From Patescibacteria group bacterium (GTDB taxonomy: Bacteria > Patescibacteriota > Minisyncoccia > Phycocordibacterales > SBAW01), in NCBI GenBank assembly GCA_030916835.1, contig JAUPWA010000008.1, positions 1-19,957 of the forward strand: a stretch of 19,957 nucleotides of DNA, in the 5' to 3' direction. The notes beneath the pieces are model-generated. The model made no database searches. It was given only the letters and a program-made list of their open reading frames with translations, and had not been told where the DNA came from. The position numbers and the translations under genes are program-made. Shown piece after piece: positions 6,061 through 13,723 of the stretch (its first letter is position 1; each line of letters begins with the position of its first letter).

Positions 6061-6936
6061 ATGACTAAAGAAGGGGAGAAGGAAGAGATCCAAAAGAAAA
6101 TAGAAGGACTTGAGGCGGCGATGCAGGAGCCCAATTTTTGGAGCGATAAGGTAGCGGCGCAAGCGGCGATTAAAGAGCTCCAAGACCTAAAGCTGGCGCT
6201 TGAGGGCGGTAACTCCTATGACCGCGGAGGTGCGATACTCTCAATAGTGGCGGGAGCGGGGGGTGATGACGCGGAAGATTTTGCCGCAATGCTCCTTGTG
6301 ATGTACCAAAAATTTATTGAGAAAAAAGGTTGGGGTGCGCGCATGCTCCATGAAAACCAAAACGATCACGGCGGGTACCGCAACCTCTCGATGGAAATTA
6401 TAGGCAAAGGGGTTTTCGGTTCACTCAAGCGCGAGTATGGCGTGCATCGACTGGTGCGCCTTTCTCCATTTAATGCCAACCAAAAACGCCAGACATCCTT
6501 TGTACTTGTCGAGGTACTGCCGGTGATTGAAAAGGTTTCCAGTCTCGTTATTCCTGAAAGCGATCTTGATATCTCGGTTGCGCGCTCGTCGGGCCCGGGT
6601 GGGCAAAATGTCAACAAACGCGAGACCGCGGTGCGTATCGTGCATACGCCAACCGGCATCTCGGCGCATGTCGATGGCGAGCGCACCCAAGGAGCAAACA
6701 AAGAGAAGGCGCTTGCCATTATTACTGCAAAGCTCCAGCACTTTCTTGAAGAGCAGCGTAAAGAAAAGATCTCCGACCTCTCTACGGACACTAATAAAAT
6801 CGAGTGGGGGAGCCAAATTCGCTCATATGTACTCCATCCGTATAAATTAGTGAAAGACCACCGCACTGGTGTTGAGGTGCATGATGCTGAGGGAGTACTT
6901 GAGGGTAATATTGAGCCGTTTATCGAAGCTGCATAA
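6061..6936 (+). CDS. prfB: Peptide chain release factor 2, shortened domain 1
   Basis: RF2 recognises UAA and UGA in the ribosomal A site and triggers peptide release. The stop-codon-reading SPF tripeptide (residues 135-137, within HRLVRLSPFNANQKRQTSF) and the catalytic GGQ loop (180-182, SSGPGGQNVNKRETAVRI) are both intact, as is the WGSQIRSYVLHPY block near the C-terminus. The protein is 291 aa against about 365 in E. coli. The loss is in domain 1: the LQDLKLAL helix runs almost directly into the ILSIVAGAGGDDAEDF core, dropping roughly 50 residues of helical hairpin. The usual autoregulatory +1 frameshift site (an in-frame TGA near codon 25) is absent and the frame is continuous. The ATG at 6061 matches the family start (helix, then EPNFWSDK) and abuts the tRNA-Thr CCA. 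Confidence 0.95.
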   Translation: MTKEGEKEEIQKKIEGLEAAMQEPNFWSDKVAAQAAIKELQDLKLALEGGNSYDRGGAILSIVAGAGGDDAEDFAAMLLVMYQKFIEKKGWGARMLHENQNDHGGYRNLSMEIIGKGVFGSLKREYGVHRLVRLSPFNANQKRQTSFVLVEVLPVIEKVSSLVIPESDLDISVARSSGPGGQNVNKRETAVRIVHTPTGISAHVDGERTQGANKEKALAIITAKLQHFLEEQRKEKISDLSTDTNKIEWGSQIRSYVLHPYKLVKDHRTGVEVHDAEGVLEGNIEPFIEAA

Positions 6937-6943
6937 GGCTGTT

Positions 6944-6971
6944 TTGCTAAGCTCCAACTCGGGAGTACAAT
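6944..6971 (+). promoter_or_regulatory. Candidate ftsE promoter
   Basis: TTGCTA (6944-6949), 16-bp spacer, TACAAT (6966-6971), starting 7 nt after the prfB stop. The start codon is 14 nt further on; the AGGA at 6973-6976 lies about 9 nt before it and could act as a weak ribosome binding site. Confidence 0.5.
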
Positions 6972-6985
6972 AGGAAAGTTACACT

Positions 6986-7666
6986 ATGATTTACTACGAC
7001 CGCGTCTCAAAAGTATACCCAGACAGTTCTGTTGCGTTGCAAGACGTCTCCTTCTCGGTAGAACCTGGAGAATTTATCTCCATTGTCGGCCACTCGGGCG
7101 CAGGGAAGACGACGCTCATCAAAATGCTCCTTGCAGAGGAAAAGCCAAGCTCCGGCTCGGTCTTTTTTGAGTCTATTAATATCCACGAGGTGCCACTGTC
7201 GCGCATGAGCCACTTGCGCCGCAAAATCGGGACCGTGTTTCAAGATTTTCGGCTACTCCCCAACAAGACCGCGTATGAAAACATAGCGTTCGCTATGGAG
7301 GCGGCGGGGCGTGATGAGGAGGAGATCCGATCTGACGTCCCCCACGTGCTTGAGCTCGTTGATCTTGCAGACAAGATGAACAACTTTCCGGGCGAGCTCT
7401 CGGGAGGTGAGCAGCAGCGTGTCGCTATAGCGCGTGCCATTGTAAACCAGCCAGACGTTATTATTGCGGATGAGCCCACTGGTAATCTCGACCCTGTAAA
7501 TACCTTTGAGATTGTCCAGATCCTTAAGAAAATTAACGATCTTGGTACGACGATTATTCTTACCACACACAATAAAGGGGTTATTGATGCGCTCAAAAAG
7601 CGGGTTATTACCATGGACCGTGGCCGCGTCGTGCGCGATGATCGCGAAGGCAAGTACATTTTATAA
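6986..7666 (+). CDS. ftsE: Cell division ATP-binding protein FtsE
   Basis: FtsE is the cytoplasmic ATPase of the FtsEX complex, which controls cell-wall hydrolases at the division septum. It has all ABC ATPase elements: Walker A GHSGAGKTT (35-43), Q-loop VFQDFRLLP (about 84-92), signature LSGGEQQR (138-145), Walker B DVIIADE (157-163), D-loop and the switch His in LTTHN (195). The DFRLLPNKTAYENIAFAME stretch is characteristic of FtsE rather than of other small ABC ATPases. The length of 226 aa is normal. ftsX follows 46 nt downstream. The start is supported by the family pattern MIYYDRVSKVYP. Confidence 0.96.
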   Translation: MIYYDRVSKVYPDSSVALQDVSFSVEPGEFISIVGHSGAGKTTLIKMLLAEEKPSSGSVFFESINIHEVPLSRMSHLRRKIGTVFQDFRLLPNKTAYENIAFAMEAAGRDEEEIRSDVPHVLELVDLADKMNNFPGELSGGEQQRVAIARAIVNQPDVIIADEPTGNLDPVNTFEIVQILKKINDLGTTIILTTHNKGVIDALKKRVITMDRGRVVRDDREGKYIL

Positions 7667-7671
7667 ACTAG

Positions 7672-7701
7672 TTGCTCTTAGGGTGGGAGGGGGAGTATAC
7701 T
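7672..7701 (+). promoter_or_regulatory. Candidate ftsX promoter
   Basis: TTGCTC (7672-7677), 18-bp spacer, TATACT (7696-7701) in the short gap between ftsE and ftsX. The ATG at 7713 lies 11 nt after the -10, giving a leader of only a few bases. A TTG in the same frame lies at 7710. It suggests ftsX can be expressed independently of ftsE. Confidence 0.55.
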
Positions 7702-7712
7702 AGGGAGCATTG

Positions 7713-8645
7713 ATGAGCTTCGTCACCCTTCGGCGTGTTATACGTGCTGGGCTCCTAGATTTTTCTAGGAATGGCTTCGTCTCTTTTTCGTCGATACTTA
7801 TAATGGTTGAAACCCTCTTTATTTTGGGTTTTATGCTGTTTGTCGGCATCATTCTTAACACAACACTCAACCAGCTGCGCGACCTCGCCGACGTGAATGT
7901 GTACTTCACGACAAATGCTCCAGAAGAGCAGATAGTTACCTTACAAAAGTCGCTCCAGGCACTTCCTGAGGTCGAGTCGGTTGGCTACGTGTCCGCCGAT
8001 GAGGCTGAGCAGCAGTTTCGTGCGCGTCACAAAAATGACCAACTTGCGCTGCAGGCCCTCGATGAGTTAGGTAGTAACCCGCTTGGAGCAGTACTTAACG
8101 TTAAAGCGAAAGACGTGTCACAGTATGATGCGATAGCAGCCTTCCTCAATGAGCAGCAGTCTCTTGGGAGTGGTGCTGGCGCGAGTATCGACAAAATTAA
8201 CTACAACAACGAGCAACACCGCAGCGCGCTGGAGAATCTTAAAAACATTACCAACTCGGGTGGCCGCTTAGGGCTCATTATTATCGCTATTTTTATCATC
8301 ACGACCATAACGACGCTCTTTAACATGATACGTCTCACTATCTATACGAGTCGTGATGAGATCCATGTTATGCGACTCATGGGTGCCGGGCAGCTCTACA
8401 TTCGAGCACCGTTTATGATCGAAGGTATGCTCCAAGGGCTTATCGCTGGCATCACAACACTGCTCCTCTTCTACCCGCTTACTTGGTGGTTAGGGGCTTC
8501 AACTGCGGGCTTCTTTGGTGGAGTCAATATATACACCTACTACCTCAGCCACTTCGTGCTCTTTTTTATCATAATCGTGGGTACAGGGGTGGGGCTTGGT
8601 GCGCTTGCGAACTTCCTCGCAACGCGTCGGTATATAAAAATTTGA
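7713..8645 (+). CDS. ftsX: Cell division protein FtsX
   Basis: FtsX is the membrane partner of FtsE; it passes ATP-driven changes to an outer-face loop that activates peptidoglycan hydrolases. The layout fits: a cytoplasmic N-terminus (SFVTLRRVIRAGLLDF), first membrane helix at about residues 25-50, an extracellular domain (about 55-185) with the DVNVYF and LPEVESVGYVSADEA motifs, then three helices at about 190-310 with the MIRLTIYTSRDEIHVMRLMGA signature of the FtsX permease domain. About 310 aa is typical outside Proteobacteria. The ATG at 7713 is preferred to the TTG at 7710. It ends in TGA, and one base separates that stop from the pyrG ATG, so the two are likely coupled. Confidence 0.95.
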   Translation: MSFVTLRRVIRAGLLDFSRNGFVSFSSILIMVETLFILGFMLFVGIILNTTLNQLRDLADVNVYFTTNAPEEQIVTLQKSLQALPEVESVGYVSADEAEQQFRARHKNDQLALQALDELGSNPLGAVLNVKAKDVSQYDAIAAFLNEQQSLGSGAGASIDKINYNNEQHRSALENLKNITNSGGRLGLIIIAIFIITTITTLFNMIRLTIYTSRDEIHVMRLMGAGQLYIRAPFMIEGMLQGLIAGITTLLLFYPLTWWLGASTAGFFGGVNIYTYYLSHFVLFFIIIVGTGVGLGALANFLATRRYIKI

Positions 8646-8646
8646 T

Positions 8647-10317
8647 ATGACTACCAATCCAAAATACATTTTTATTGTCGGTGGAGTGATGAGCGGCATC
8701 GGCAAAGGGATAGCAACCTCCTCCATCGGGAGGATTTTAAAATCCAAGGGCTTCAAAGTTACTGCTATTAAAATTGATCCATACATTAACGTAGACGCGG
8801 GCACGATGAACCCCACCGAGCATGGCGAGGTGTTTGTGCTCGACGACGGCTATGAAACCGACCAAGATATGGGCAACTACGAGCGCTTTTTAGATGAATC
8901 TCTGCCATCGATTAACTACATGACAACAGGGCGGGTCTATCAAGAGGTGATTCGGCGCGAGCGCAATTTGGAGTATGGTGGCAGGAACGTTGAAGTGGTA
9001 CCCGATGTGCCGCTAGAAGTTTTGCGTCGTATCAGCGAAGCCCAAAAGGCAGCGAACGCAGACATTACGCTTGTTGAGGTTGGGGGGACTATTGGCGAGT
9101 ATCAAAACGTCATCTTCCTTGAAGCGGCGCGCATGCTGAAGCAAAAATACCCGCGCGATGTGGCAGTCGTTATGCTCTCCTATGTACCTATCCCTGGCAA
9201 CATAGGTGAGATGAAGACTAAACCGACCCAGTACGCAGCTCGTTCGCTTAACAGTGTTGGTTTGCAGGCTGATATTATCTTGGCGCGTGCAACGGTGCCG
9301 CTCGATGCAAAACGCAAAGAGAAGATAGCTGTCTTTTGCAACATCTTGCCTGAGCATGTCATAAGTGCGCCTGATGTTGATTCTATTTATGATGTGCCAC
9401 TCAACTATGAAAAGGATGGTATGGGCGACATTCTGTGCGACGTGCTAGGGCTTGATAGGCGCCCAACTGATCTGTCACAGTGGGCAGCTTTTGTGGCAAA
9501 GTCTAAGAATGGAGGCAAAAAACTCGAAGTGGCCGTTGTGGGAAAATATTTTATGTCGGGCGAGTATGTGCTCTCGGATGTGTATATCTCCGTCATCGAG
9601 GCTTTGAAGCACGCAGCATACGCGGTTGACTGCAAGGTGCACCTTTCATATCTGGACTCAGAGGTCTATGAAAAGGATCCTGCAAAATTGGAAGAGCTGC
9701 GACAGTATGACGGCATAGTGGTCCCGGGTGGCTTTGGCTCGCGTGGAGTTGAGGGTATTGTGAGTGCTATTCAATTTGCGCGTGAGCAAAAGATCCCATA
9801 CTTGGGGCTGTGCTATGGCATGCAGTGGCTAACCATTGAGTATGCACGCCATGTGGCAGGGCTTGAAGGGGCTAATACTGCAGAGGTTAATAAAGATGCA
9901 CCACACCCTGTTATCGACGTCATGCCAGACCAAATAGAAAAGCTCACAAAAGCCGACTACGGAGGCACGATGCGTTTAGGTACCTACCCTTGTACTCTTA
10001 CCGAGGGCACGGTTGCACACGAAGCATACGAGTTGGCCGGAGCTTTAGCGAAGGAGGGCGGAGCGGCCGAGGTGAGTGAGCGTCATCGCCATCGCTATGA
10101 GGTAAACCCTGAGTATATCGAACGGCTCCAAAAAGCAGGGCTCGTGTTTTCAGGAAAATCACCCTCAGGAAAACTAATGGAAATAGCAGAGTTGCCGCGC
10201 GGCGTGCACCCGTTTTTTGTTGGCTCACAATTTCATCCGGAGCTTACCTCGCGCCCACTCAAGCCTCATCCACTTTTTATTGCGTTTATACAAGCCGCTT
10301 CAGCTCAAAAAAAGTAG
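8647..10317 (+). CDS. pyrG: CTP synthase
   Basis: This enzyme makes CTP from UTP using ATP and glutamine. The N-terminal synthetase domain (about 1-270) has the P-loop-like GGVMSGIGKGI (12-22), the EHGEVFVLDDGYETD metal/nucleotide region and KTKPTQ (190-195). The C-terminal class I glutaminase has PGGFGSRGVEG (oxyanion region), nucleophile Cys389 in GLCYGMQ, and His530/Glu532 in FHPE. The length of 556 aa is normal (E. coli 545). One oddity is that the GDIE loop after EVGGT(V/I), which in E. coli contacts UTP and the CTP inhibitor, reads GEYQN here (residues 150-154). The metal-binding Glu in EVGG is kept. It starts one base after ftsX without a Shine-Dalgarno site. It converges on the MFS gene with only 9 nt between stops and no clear terminator. 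Confidence 0.97.
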   Translation: MTTNPKYIFIVGGVMSGIGKGIATSSIGRILKSKGFKVTAIKIDPYINVDAGTMNPTEHGEVFVLDDGYETDQDMGNYERFLDESLPSINYMTTGRVYQEVIRRERNLEYGGRNVEVVPDVPLEVLRRISEAQKAANADITLVEVGGTIGEYQNVIFLEAARMLKQKYPRDVAVVMLSYVPIPGNIGEMKTKPTQYAARSLNSVGLQADIILARATVPLDAKRKEKIAVFCNILPEHVISAPDVDSIYDVPLNYEKDGMGDILCDVLGLDRRPTDLSQWAAFVAKSKNGGKKLEVAVVGKYFMSGEYVLSDVYISVIEALKHAAYAVDCKVHLSYLDSEVYEKDPAKLEELRQYDGIVVPGGFGSRGVEGIVSAIQFAREQKIPYLGLCYGMQWLTIEYARHVAGLEGANTAEVNKDAPHPVIDVMPDQIEKLTKADYGGTMRLGTYPCTLTEGTVAHEAYELAGALAKEGGAAEVSERHRHRYEVNPEYIERLQKAGLVFSGKSPSGKLMEIAELPRGVHPFFVGSQFHPELTSRPLKPHPLFIAFIQAASAQKK

Positions 10318-10326
10318 AGGTACCGC

Positions 10327-11967
10327 CTAGTGTCCGCTAGCCGGCTTTGGTTCGTTGGATAGTAGCTGTGTGTTGGGTAGTCGTAAGGTTAGGAAGAATG
10401 CCAACACCATAACAATAATGCCCGACAGGAGAGTGAGTCGGCTTGCTTCAATAGTTGCGGTGCGCACAATGCCCGCTAATGCCACTCCTAGTGTGCTTGG
10501 AGTGGCGCTAGGGGCTTCTTGAAGACTTCCGCCAAACTCTAAGGTTGAGGTTTGTGTTTGGACTTGTTGCACAAGAGCGGGCTTTGCTTCTTGGGGAATG
10601 GCAGGGCTTGCTACTACACCAGCAACCAGATTGGTTGAAAGGGTGGAAAGCAAAATAGCACCCATGACCGCTGAGCCAAGCGTCGCACCTAGTTGGCGCA
10701 GTGTGCCGTTAACACCTGAGGCTTCACCTGCCTGAGCAAGCGGTACTGCAGAAAGGGTAATGTTGTTTGCTTGCGACATAATAAGACCCATACCGATACC
10801 AAACAAAATGAAGCCAGGCGTGAGCGCCCACGGGGACGTGCCACTCCCTATACCAAGGCTCAGTACCCAAAAGGCGCATGCGTTAATTAGTACTGCGACT
10901 TGAATAAGCCGCTTAGGGGTCACAAACTGGATAATATAGGCGCTAAAAGCTGAAACCACTAATAGGGTTAGCGACATAGGGAGCATCGCTATTCCTGTTG
11001 CAACCGCTGAGAGTCCGAGCACGCTTTGGAAGAACACAGGAAGTACAAAACTCATGCCCACTTGGGCGAGTGAAAGAAGACCAATAATAAGCGCGCCCCG
11101 CACGAAGACCCCATTTTGAAATAAGGAGAGAGAAACAAGGGGTGTTTTCTGTAACCGATGTTCGCGATAGTACTGCCAGAGCGCAAAGAGCCCCAGCAGG
11201 CCAAGCCCAAGGACAATGCTCGGTAACACTATTGAATACTGTCCTAGAAAAGCAAAGGAGAAAGAGCCAAGCGCAAAAGGCTCTTTTGCATAGAGCCACC
11301 CATGACTCGAAGATTCTATGACGCCAAATACAACCAGCAGCATGCCGAGTGATGAAAGGAGTATCCCGAGGAAATCGAGTTGCGGTTTGCGGCTCGTGTC
11401 GCGTGCTTCATGAATGATAAGCGAGCCGAGTATAACAACCGCTGCGACAAAGAGGTTGATTCGAAACGCCCAGCGCCACGAGTAGTAGGTGGTAAGGAAC
11501 CCACCAAACACAGGGCCCAGCGCCGCCCCTGCGGAGGCTACGCCACCCCAAATACCAAAACCAATTTGTCTGTCGCGTCCCTGGTAGTTTGAAACAAGCA
11601 GCGAGGCGGTCGCTGGCATCATGAGCGCGGCGCCAATACCTTCGATGATTGCTTCGCCGATAACCATCATGCCCACGCTTGTGCTGATAGACGTGATAAA
11701 CGAGCCTAGTGCAAAAATAAGTGCACCCGTAATAAACATACGCTTGCGACCAAAAAGGTCGCCGAGCCTGCCACCGGTAATAGTAAATGCTGCAAGCACT
11801 AGTGAGTATGCAGTGATGACCCACTGGATACTCTGGATGTCCGTATTGAGGTCGCCCATGATGGCGCGCAGCGATACGTTGAGTATGGTGGTGTCGAGGA
11901 TGATGATAAGGAGAGCAAAAGACAACACCAACAGTGGTGCCCATTTGCGAAAACCGGTTTGTAACAT
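10327..11967 (-). CDS. MFS multidrug exporter, DHA2 (EmrB/QacA) family, 14 helices
   Basis: This is a proton-driven exporter in the cytoplasmic membrane, likely for drugs or toxic small molecules. The DHA2 landmarks are clear: motif D1 LDTTILNVSLRAI in helix 1, QWVITAYSL in helix 2, motif A GGRLGDLFGRKRMF in the 2-3 loop, and the antiporter motif C GAALGPVFGG in helix 5, followed by WRWAFRIN. The length of 546 aa and the number of hydrophobic segments fit 14 helices. The substrate cannot be read from sequence. No TetR- or MarR-type regulator is adjacent. The ATG at 11967 is fixed by a TATACT box 7 nt upstream; that promoter overlaps the end of the preceding gene, so the exporter has its own leaderless transcript. 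Confidence 0.93.
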   Translation of the reverse strand: MLQTGFRKWAPLLVLSFALLIIILDTTILNVSLRAIMGDLNTDIQSIQWVITAYSLVLAAFTITGGRLGDLFGRKRMFITGALIFALGSFITSISTSVGMMVIGEAIIEGIGAALMMPATASLLVSNYQGRDRQIGFGIWGGVASAGAALGPVFGGFLTTYYSWRWAFRINLFVAAVVILGSLIIHEARDTSRKPQLDFLGILLSSLGMLLVVFGVIESSSHGWLYAKEPFALGSFSFAFLGQYSIVLPSIVLGLGLLGLFALWQYYREHRLQKTPLVSLSLFQNGVFVRGALIIGLLSLAQVGMSFVLPVFFQSVLGLSAVATGIAMLPMSLTLLVVSAFSAYIIQFVTPKRLIQVAVLINACAFWVLSLGIGSGTSPWALTPGFILFGIGMGLIMSQANNITLSAVPLAQAGEASGVNGTLRQLGATLGSAVMGAILLSTLSTNLVAGVVASPAIPQEAKPALVQQVQTQTSTLEFGGSLQEAPSATPSTLGVALAGIVRTATIEASRLTLLSGIIVMVLAFFLTLRLPNTQLLSNEPKPASGH

Positions 11968-11974
11968 GCGGGTC

Positions 11975-11980
11975 AGTATA
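11975..11980 (-). promoter_or_regulatory. -10 box (TATACT) of the MFS gene, leaderless spacing
   Basis: On the minus strand TATACT is followed by 7 nt and then the ATG at 11967. No good -35 is visible. The box lies within the few bases beyond the stop of the upstream surface-protein gene. Confidence 0.65.
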
Positions 11981-11985
11981 CCAAA

Positions 11986-12897
11986 CTACGAAAACGTATC
12001 GCGTGAACTGTCGTTTGCGTCCTTTGTATCTTCGTCGTCAAAACTGTAGTACCGCTTATATCCTGTATAGCCCGCCGCTGCGCCTAGCGCCAATATGGTT
12101 ATTCCCAGAGCTCCAAGTACGAGTGGGTCATCGAAAAGCCCATGCTGCTTTTTAGGGATTACGAGACGTCGTCTGAGTACTTTGCGTTTTTGGGTGGTGG
12201 TAGCTGCCGGGCTCCCTGGTGTATGTATGGTGACCACCTCCACGGTCTCCTCCTCGGTATAGTACTCATACGCATCCTCGGCACTTTCGCCAAGATAGGC
12301 CCTGTCGCCAGGTAGAGGAGTGCCCCCTGCAATACTCGTGTTCTCCATACCTTGTAGGGATTCGTTTGTTGCGAGCCCCGCAGGCGCCAAGGTAGGAAAA
12401 AAAGTACTCAACAGGAGTGGTATTGATGTGCTGGTTGAGGTGCCGAGGCTGCCGGGCATATAAAAGAGAGGAGTGTAATACAGATTGTTGCCTGAACCGA
12501 GTGTTTGCGCGGGGGTCTGGGCGGGCGGCTGTGGTGGAGTTTGAGGGGTTGTGTTAGTGGTGTTTGGAGGGTTTTGTGTTGGCGGTGTTGGGGGGAGTGT
12601 TTGTTGAGGTTGCTGCTGGGGGGTTGTGGTTGGTGGTGTTGGTGTGGTTGTTGCCGAGGGAATGGTAGGAGAGGTTGGGGTCGTATAGAGAGTTGGGTAG
12701 GGTATGAACCATATGTACCCATCGCTTGGGTTTTGGCGAAAAAGCCCCTCACTGGTGTCTGGGTTGTCAAACGAGCAATACTGGCCGCTATGGCAATAGA
12801 TATCTTGGTCAACTTGCGCGGACACTACACAAGGGAGCACAGCAAATACCGTGCCAAACACAACAACCGCCACCATGTATGAAGTGGAGTATTTCAC
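11986..12897 (-). CDS. Pro/Thr-rich surface protein with signal peptide and C-terminal membrane anchor
   Basis: No family is recognised. Starting at the GTG at 12897 gives a basic residue, a hydrophobic core and cleavage at VSA-Q, which is a good signal peptide; the ATG at 12876 would lack the basic residue and a TTG at 12924 is less likely. A short Cys-containing region follows (YCHSGQYCSF), then about 75 residues rich in Pro, Thr and Gln, the kind of stiff linker seen in wall-spanning proteins. Next come a small middle region, an acidic stretch (EDAYEYYTEEE), a basic patch and one membrane helix about 40 residues before the C-terminus, ending in an acidic tail (DDEDTKD). There is no LPXTG motif. 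The layout suggests an anchored stalk on the cell surface, possibly for host contact; this is inferred. Confidence 0.7.
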   Translation of the reverse strand: MKYSTSYMVAVVVFGTVFAVLPCVVSAQVDQDIYCHSGQYCSFDNPDTSEGLFRQNPSDGYIWFIPYPTLYTTPTSPTIPSATTTPTPPTTTPQQQPQQTLPPTPPTQNPPNTTNTTPQTPPQPPAQTPAQTLGSGNNLYYTPLFYMPGSLGTSTSTSIPLLLSTFFPTLAPAGLATNESLQGMENTSIAGGTPLPGDRAYLGESAEDAYEYYTEEETVEVVTIHTPGSPAATTTQKRKVLRRRLVIPKKQHGLFDDPLVLGALGITILALGAAAGYTGYKRYYSFDDEDTKDANDSSRDTFS

Positions 12898-13007
12898 AGT
12901 GCGTACAGATATTGTAACACTCAAATATTCATCTCTAATTCAATAGGGTTTTACTACTATGGATTGGTAGGTCGAACACATTACACGCAGTAACTCAAAC
13001 TAAACGT

Positions 13008-13184
13008 ATGGCAGAAAATGAAAAAAATAAAGGTGATATGAGTGTGCATGACGCTGGTAAGAAAGGTGGTGACACCACTGCTTCAACCCATGGTCCCGAG
13101 TTCTACTCTGAAATAGGTCGCAAAGGCGGTCAGCGTGTGCGGGACCTTACTGAAAAGGGTAAAGAGTCTGAAGAGGAGCAGTAA
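13008..13184 (+). CDS. KGG-motif stress-associated small protein
   Basis: This encodes 58 residues and is very hydrophilic. Two copies of the KGG motif are visible: DAGKKGGDTT (about residues 15-24) and SEIGRKGGQRVRDL (about 34-47). Such proteins (YciG/GsiB-like, KGG domain) are small, disordered and linked to general stress or desiccation in other bacteria. The second motif matches the usual (E)IGRKGGQ form well. The stop is followed by a strong terminator, so it is a complete short transcription unit. The start is ATG at 13008 without a Shine-Dalgarno site; CAAACT 6 nt upstream is only a weak -10. Confidence 0.85.
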   Translation: MAENEKNKGDMSVHDAGKKGGDTTASTHGPEFYSEIGRKGGQRVRDLTEKGKESEEEQ

Positions 13185-13201
13185 CTCCACGCATGGTAAC
13201 A

Positions 13202-13233
13202 GAAACGCCCGCTCTCTAGCGGGCGTTTCTTAG
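13202..13233 (+). terminator. Strong intrinsic terminator, probably bidirectional
   Basis: A perfect 12-bp stem, GAAACGCCCGCT (13202-13213) / AGCGGGCGTTTC (13218-13229), with a CTCT loop and a T-rich tail on the plus strand. It ends the KGG gene and, on the minus strand, lies just after the tspO stop, with TTTC sequence following, so it may serve both converging genes. Confidence 0.9.
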
Positions 13234-13234
13234 T

Positions 13235-13708
13235 TTAGTTGAGGGTCCAGATAAAATAATTAAGTGCCCCTGCAAAAGTGACCCAAGCAAGGTAGGGGCT
13301 TAAAAGCCACGCCGCGAGTGTACTGTGCTTGGCAAAAGCATACATGGTCCACACGATAGAGAGCCACAGGAAGATAATTTCGACAAACGCTGCGCCCGGG
13401 CTTTGGAGGCCAAAGAAAAGTATTGACCACAGCACGTTGAGTGCGAGTTGGAGTCCGAAAATTCTTAGTGCAAGCTTGGTGCGAGGGCCTGAGCGCCACA
13501 CTAGGTATGCGGCGACTCCCATGAGTAGAAAGAGCGTCGTCCATACTGGCGCAAAGATCCAATTGGGTGGGGCTATGGGTGGTCTGTAAAGGGTGGCATA
13601 CCAAGTGGGGATGTTGGGGGTGGTGAATAGGGAGCCCACTATACCGGCACTCTGGGCGAGGACAATAAAACCAATAAGTACTAGCCAATTGTTTTCGCGC
13701 TTGTTCAT
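13235..13708 (-). CDS. tspO: TspO/MBR family membrane protein
   Basis: TspO proteins are five-helix membrane proteins that bind porphyrins and other tetrapyrroles or sterols and take part in stress and redox signalling. The hallmarks are present: WYATLYRPPIAPPNWIFAPVWT after helix 1, the W(R)SGPRTKLALRIFGLQLALNVLWSILFF region, and the ALNYFIWTLN ending. Starting at 13708 gives 157 aa, the normal family size. The ATG at 13708 is preferred to the one at 13714 because a TATACT box ends immediately before the latter and lies 6 nt before the former. A heme or porphyrin pathway is not visible nearby, so the ligand in this organism is open. Confidence 0.93.
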   Translation of the reverse strand: MNKRENNWLVLIGFIVLAQSAGIVGSLFTTPNIPTWYATLYRPPIAPPNWIFAPVWTTLFLLMGVAAYLVWRSGPRTKLALRIFGLQLALNVLWSILFFGLQSPGAAFVEIIFLWLSIVWTMYAFAKHSTLAAWLLSPYLAWVTFAGALNYFIWTLN

Positions 13709-13714
13709 ATACAT

Positions 13715-13720
13715 AGTATA
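13715..13720 (-). promoter_or_regulatory. -10 box (TATACT) of tspO, leaderless spacing
   Basis: On the minus strand TATACT, 6 nt, then ATG at 13708. It decides between the two in-frame ATG codons, since the upstream ATG at 13714 touches the box and could not be transcribed in full from it. Confidence 0.65.
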
Positions 13721-13723
13721 GCG

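Noticed and set aside
6061..6200. Programmed +1 frameshift site in prfB
   Set aside because: There is no in-frame TGA after a CTT-like slip site; the RF2 frame is continuous from the ATG.
8643..8645. Recoding of TGA as glycine (as in some CPR lineages)
   Set aside because: ftsX ends in TGA at the expected C-terminus, pyrG starts one base later, and RF2 with SPF is present.
12505..12882. A plus-strand frame rich in Gly, Trp and Cys
   Set aside because: It is the complement of the Pro/Thr-rich linker; its composition follows from that low-complexity stretch.
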